Assembly: GCA_964544765.1 (NCBI GenBank)
Contig: CAZJDM010000213.1
Location: 1 to 6,557 of the forward strand
Reading direction: 5' to 3'
Origin: CAZJDM01 sp964544765
GTDB lineage: Bacteria; Bdellovibrionota_B; Oligoflexia; CAYFLR01
Length of the DNA stretch: 6,557 nt
How positions within the stretch are numbered: position 1 is the stretch's first letter; the number at the start of each line of letters is the position of its first letter. The notes beneath the pieces were generated by a model that saw only the letters and a list, made by a program, of their open reading frames with translations, was not told the origin of the DNA and ran no database searches. A program made the position numbers and the translations under genes. This document shows positions 5,654-6,557 of the stretch, piece by piece.

Positions 5654-6557
5654 ATTTAAGACGTCTACGACAGAATAGTCATGTCAGACAGATGATTAGA
5701 GAAGTAAATTTTAATCATCATCAATTTATTCAACCATATTTTATTGTGGATGGTTTACCAGAAAAAGAACCTATTACCGGATTAACAGGTGTCTATCGTG
5801 AGACCCCTGATTCTTTATTACGTCAAGTAGAAAACGATCTGGAAATTGGGTGTAATAAAATGTTGCTTTTCGGAGTCACTCACAAACAAACGAGCAGTGA
5901 TCAATCATCACTTTTAGGTCAACACCACTCAAACGATGGAAAAGAACTGAAGACTGACTTAAATTACGAATTTATCTTAAAACAAATTGAAAGTTTAAGA
6001 TCTCATTTTGGCGACCAGCTTTGGATCGCGGCGGATGTTTGTTTATGTACTTACACAGATCATGGTCATTGTGGTTTTATAAGTAATGACGGGAAAAGAA
6101 TAAAAAACCAACAAACGGTTGATGAACTTTCTCGCCAGGCACTTTTATTGGCTCAGGCCGGAGCTAATTGTGTAGCTCCAAGCGATATGATGGACGGTCG
6201 AATTGGTTCAATTCGGGAAATCTTAGATGAAAATGAATTAGAAGATACTTTAATTATGAGTTATAGTGCCAAGTTCCATTCTGGTTTTTATGGTCCATTT
6301 AGAATAGCGGCAAACAGCGCGCCTTCCACGACAAATACTTTAAAGGATCGTGCTACTTATCAAATAGATCCTTCTGCTTATAAAGACGCTTTAAATTGTG
6401 CCAAAAGAGATAGTGATCAGGGAGCAGATATTTTAATGGTTAAGCCAGGTTTGCCTTATCTGGATATTCTTTTTAGGTTGCAAAAAGAAATTACCAAACC
6501 ATGGGCCGTTTATCAAGTTAGTGGAGAGTATGCTGCCATCGAATTATTGGGACAAAA
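5629..6557 (+). CDS. hemB: Porphobilinogen synthase (delta-aminolevulinate dehydratase), zinc type, 3' truncated
   Basis: Condenses two 5-aminolevulinate molecules into porphobilinogen, the substrate of the HemC encoded just upstream. 309 codons are present; the family is about 320-335 aa, so only the last turn or two is missing at the right edge. The active-site zinc triad is intact: C138, C140 and C148 in DVCLCTYTDHGHCG. The two Schiff-base lysines are K215 (SYSAKFHSGFYGPFR) and K272 (ADILMVKPGLPYLDI). PSDMMDGRI (185-192) and the terminal YQVSGEY (295-301) are also typical. The three-cysteine motif marks the zinc-dependent class rather than the magnesium class with aspartates. It overlaps the end of hemC by 25 bp in another frame with its own strong ribosome site, so expression is probably coupled to hemC. 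No stops or frameshifts were seen. Confidence 0.97.
   Translation, partial: MDPQYGKIDLRRLRQNSHVRQMIREVNFNHHQFIQPYFIVDGLPEKEPITGLTGVYRETPDSLLRQVENDLEIGCNKMLLFGVTHKQTSSDQSSLLGQHHSNDGKELKTDLNYEFILKQIESLRSHFGDQLWIAADVCLCTYTDHGHCGFISNDGKRIKNQQTVDELSRQALLLAQAGANCVAPSDMMDGRIGSIREILDENELEDTLIMSYSAKFHSGFYGPFRIAANSAPSTTNTLKDRATYQIDPSAYKDALNCAKRDSDQGADILMVKPGLPYLDILFRLQKEITKPWAVYQVSGEYAAIELLGQ

Overview
AT-rich window (about one third G+C by eye) from a bacterium, most likely an uncultivated anaerobe of the Desulfobacterota or a related former-Deltaproteobacteria lineage. The placement is an inference of modest certainty. It rests on an hgcAB mercury-methylation pair, a YcgR/PilZ-type protein, a cytidylate-kinase-like family protein, and a compact hemA with a hemC-hemD fusion and hemB in a row. 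No tRNA, rRNA, CRISPR array or insertion sequence was seen.

Layout. Positions 1-130 hold the last 42 codons of hgcA, the membrane corrinoid protein, and 181-480 hold the complete hgcB ferredoxin. Together they form the HgcAB system that methylates Hg(II). A PilZ-domain gene (490-1419, minus) converges on hgcB with a 9-bp gap. A divergent 112-bp spacer leads to an unrecognised exported-protein gene (1532-2197, plus). Its reading frame is open from end to end except for one TAA at codon 49, so it is either a fresh pseudogene, a sequencing error or a readthrough case. It converges on a cytidylate-kinase-like gene (2208-2882, minus).

The right half is a tetrapyrrole operon on the plus strand: a short glutamyl-tRNA reductase (hemA), a hydroxymethylbilane synthase with a long C-terminal uroporphyrinogen-III-synthase-like domain (hemC-hemD), and zinc-type porphobilinogen synthase (hemB), which runs off the window. 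hemA and hemC are separated by one base, and hemC and hemB overlap by 25 bp. With a GSA aminomutase (hemL, not in the window), these would take glutamyl-tRNA to uroporphyrinogen III, the branch point to siroheme, heme and cobalamin. HgcA needs a corrinoid, so the operon could feed the same pathway, but three separately transcribed genes lie between the two loci and no shared regulation is visible.

The most notable points are the hgcAB pair with an unusual cysteine-rich HgcB tail, the pared-down HemA, the HemC-HemD fusion with a poorly conserved second half, and the single-stop interrupted exported protein.
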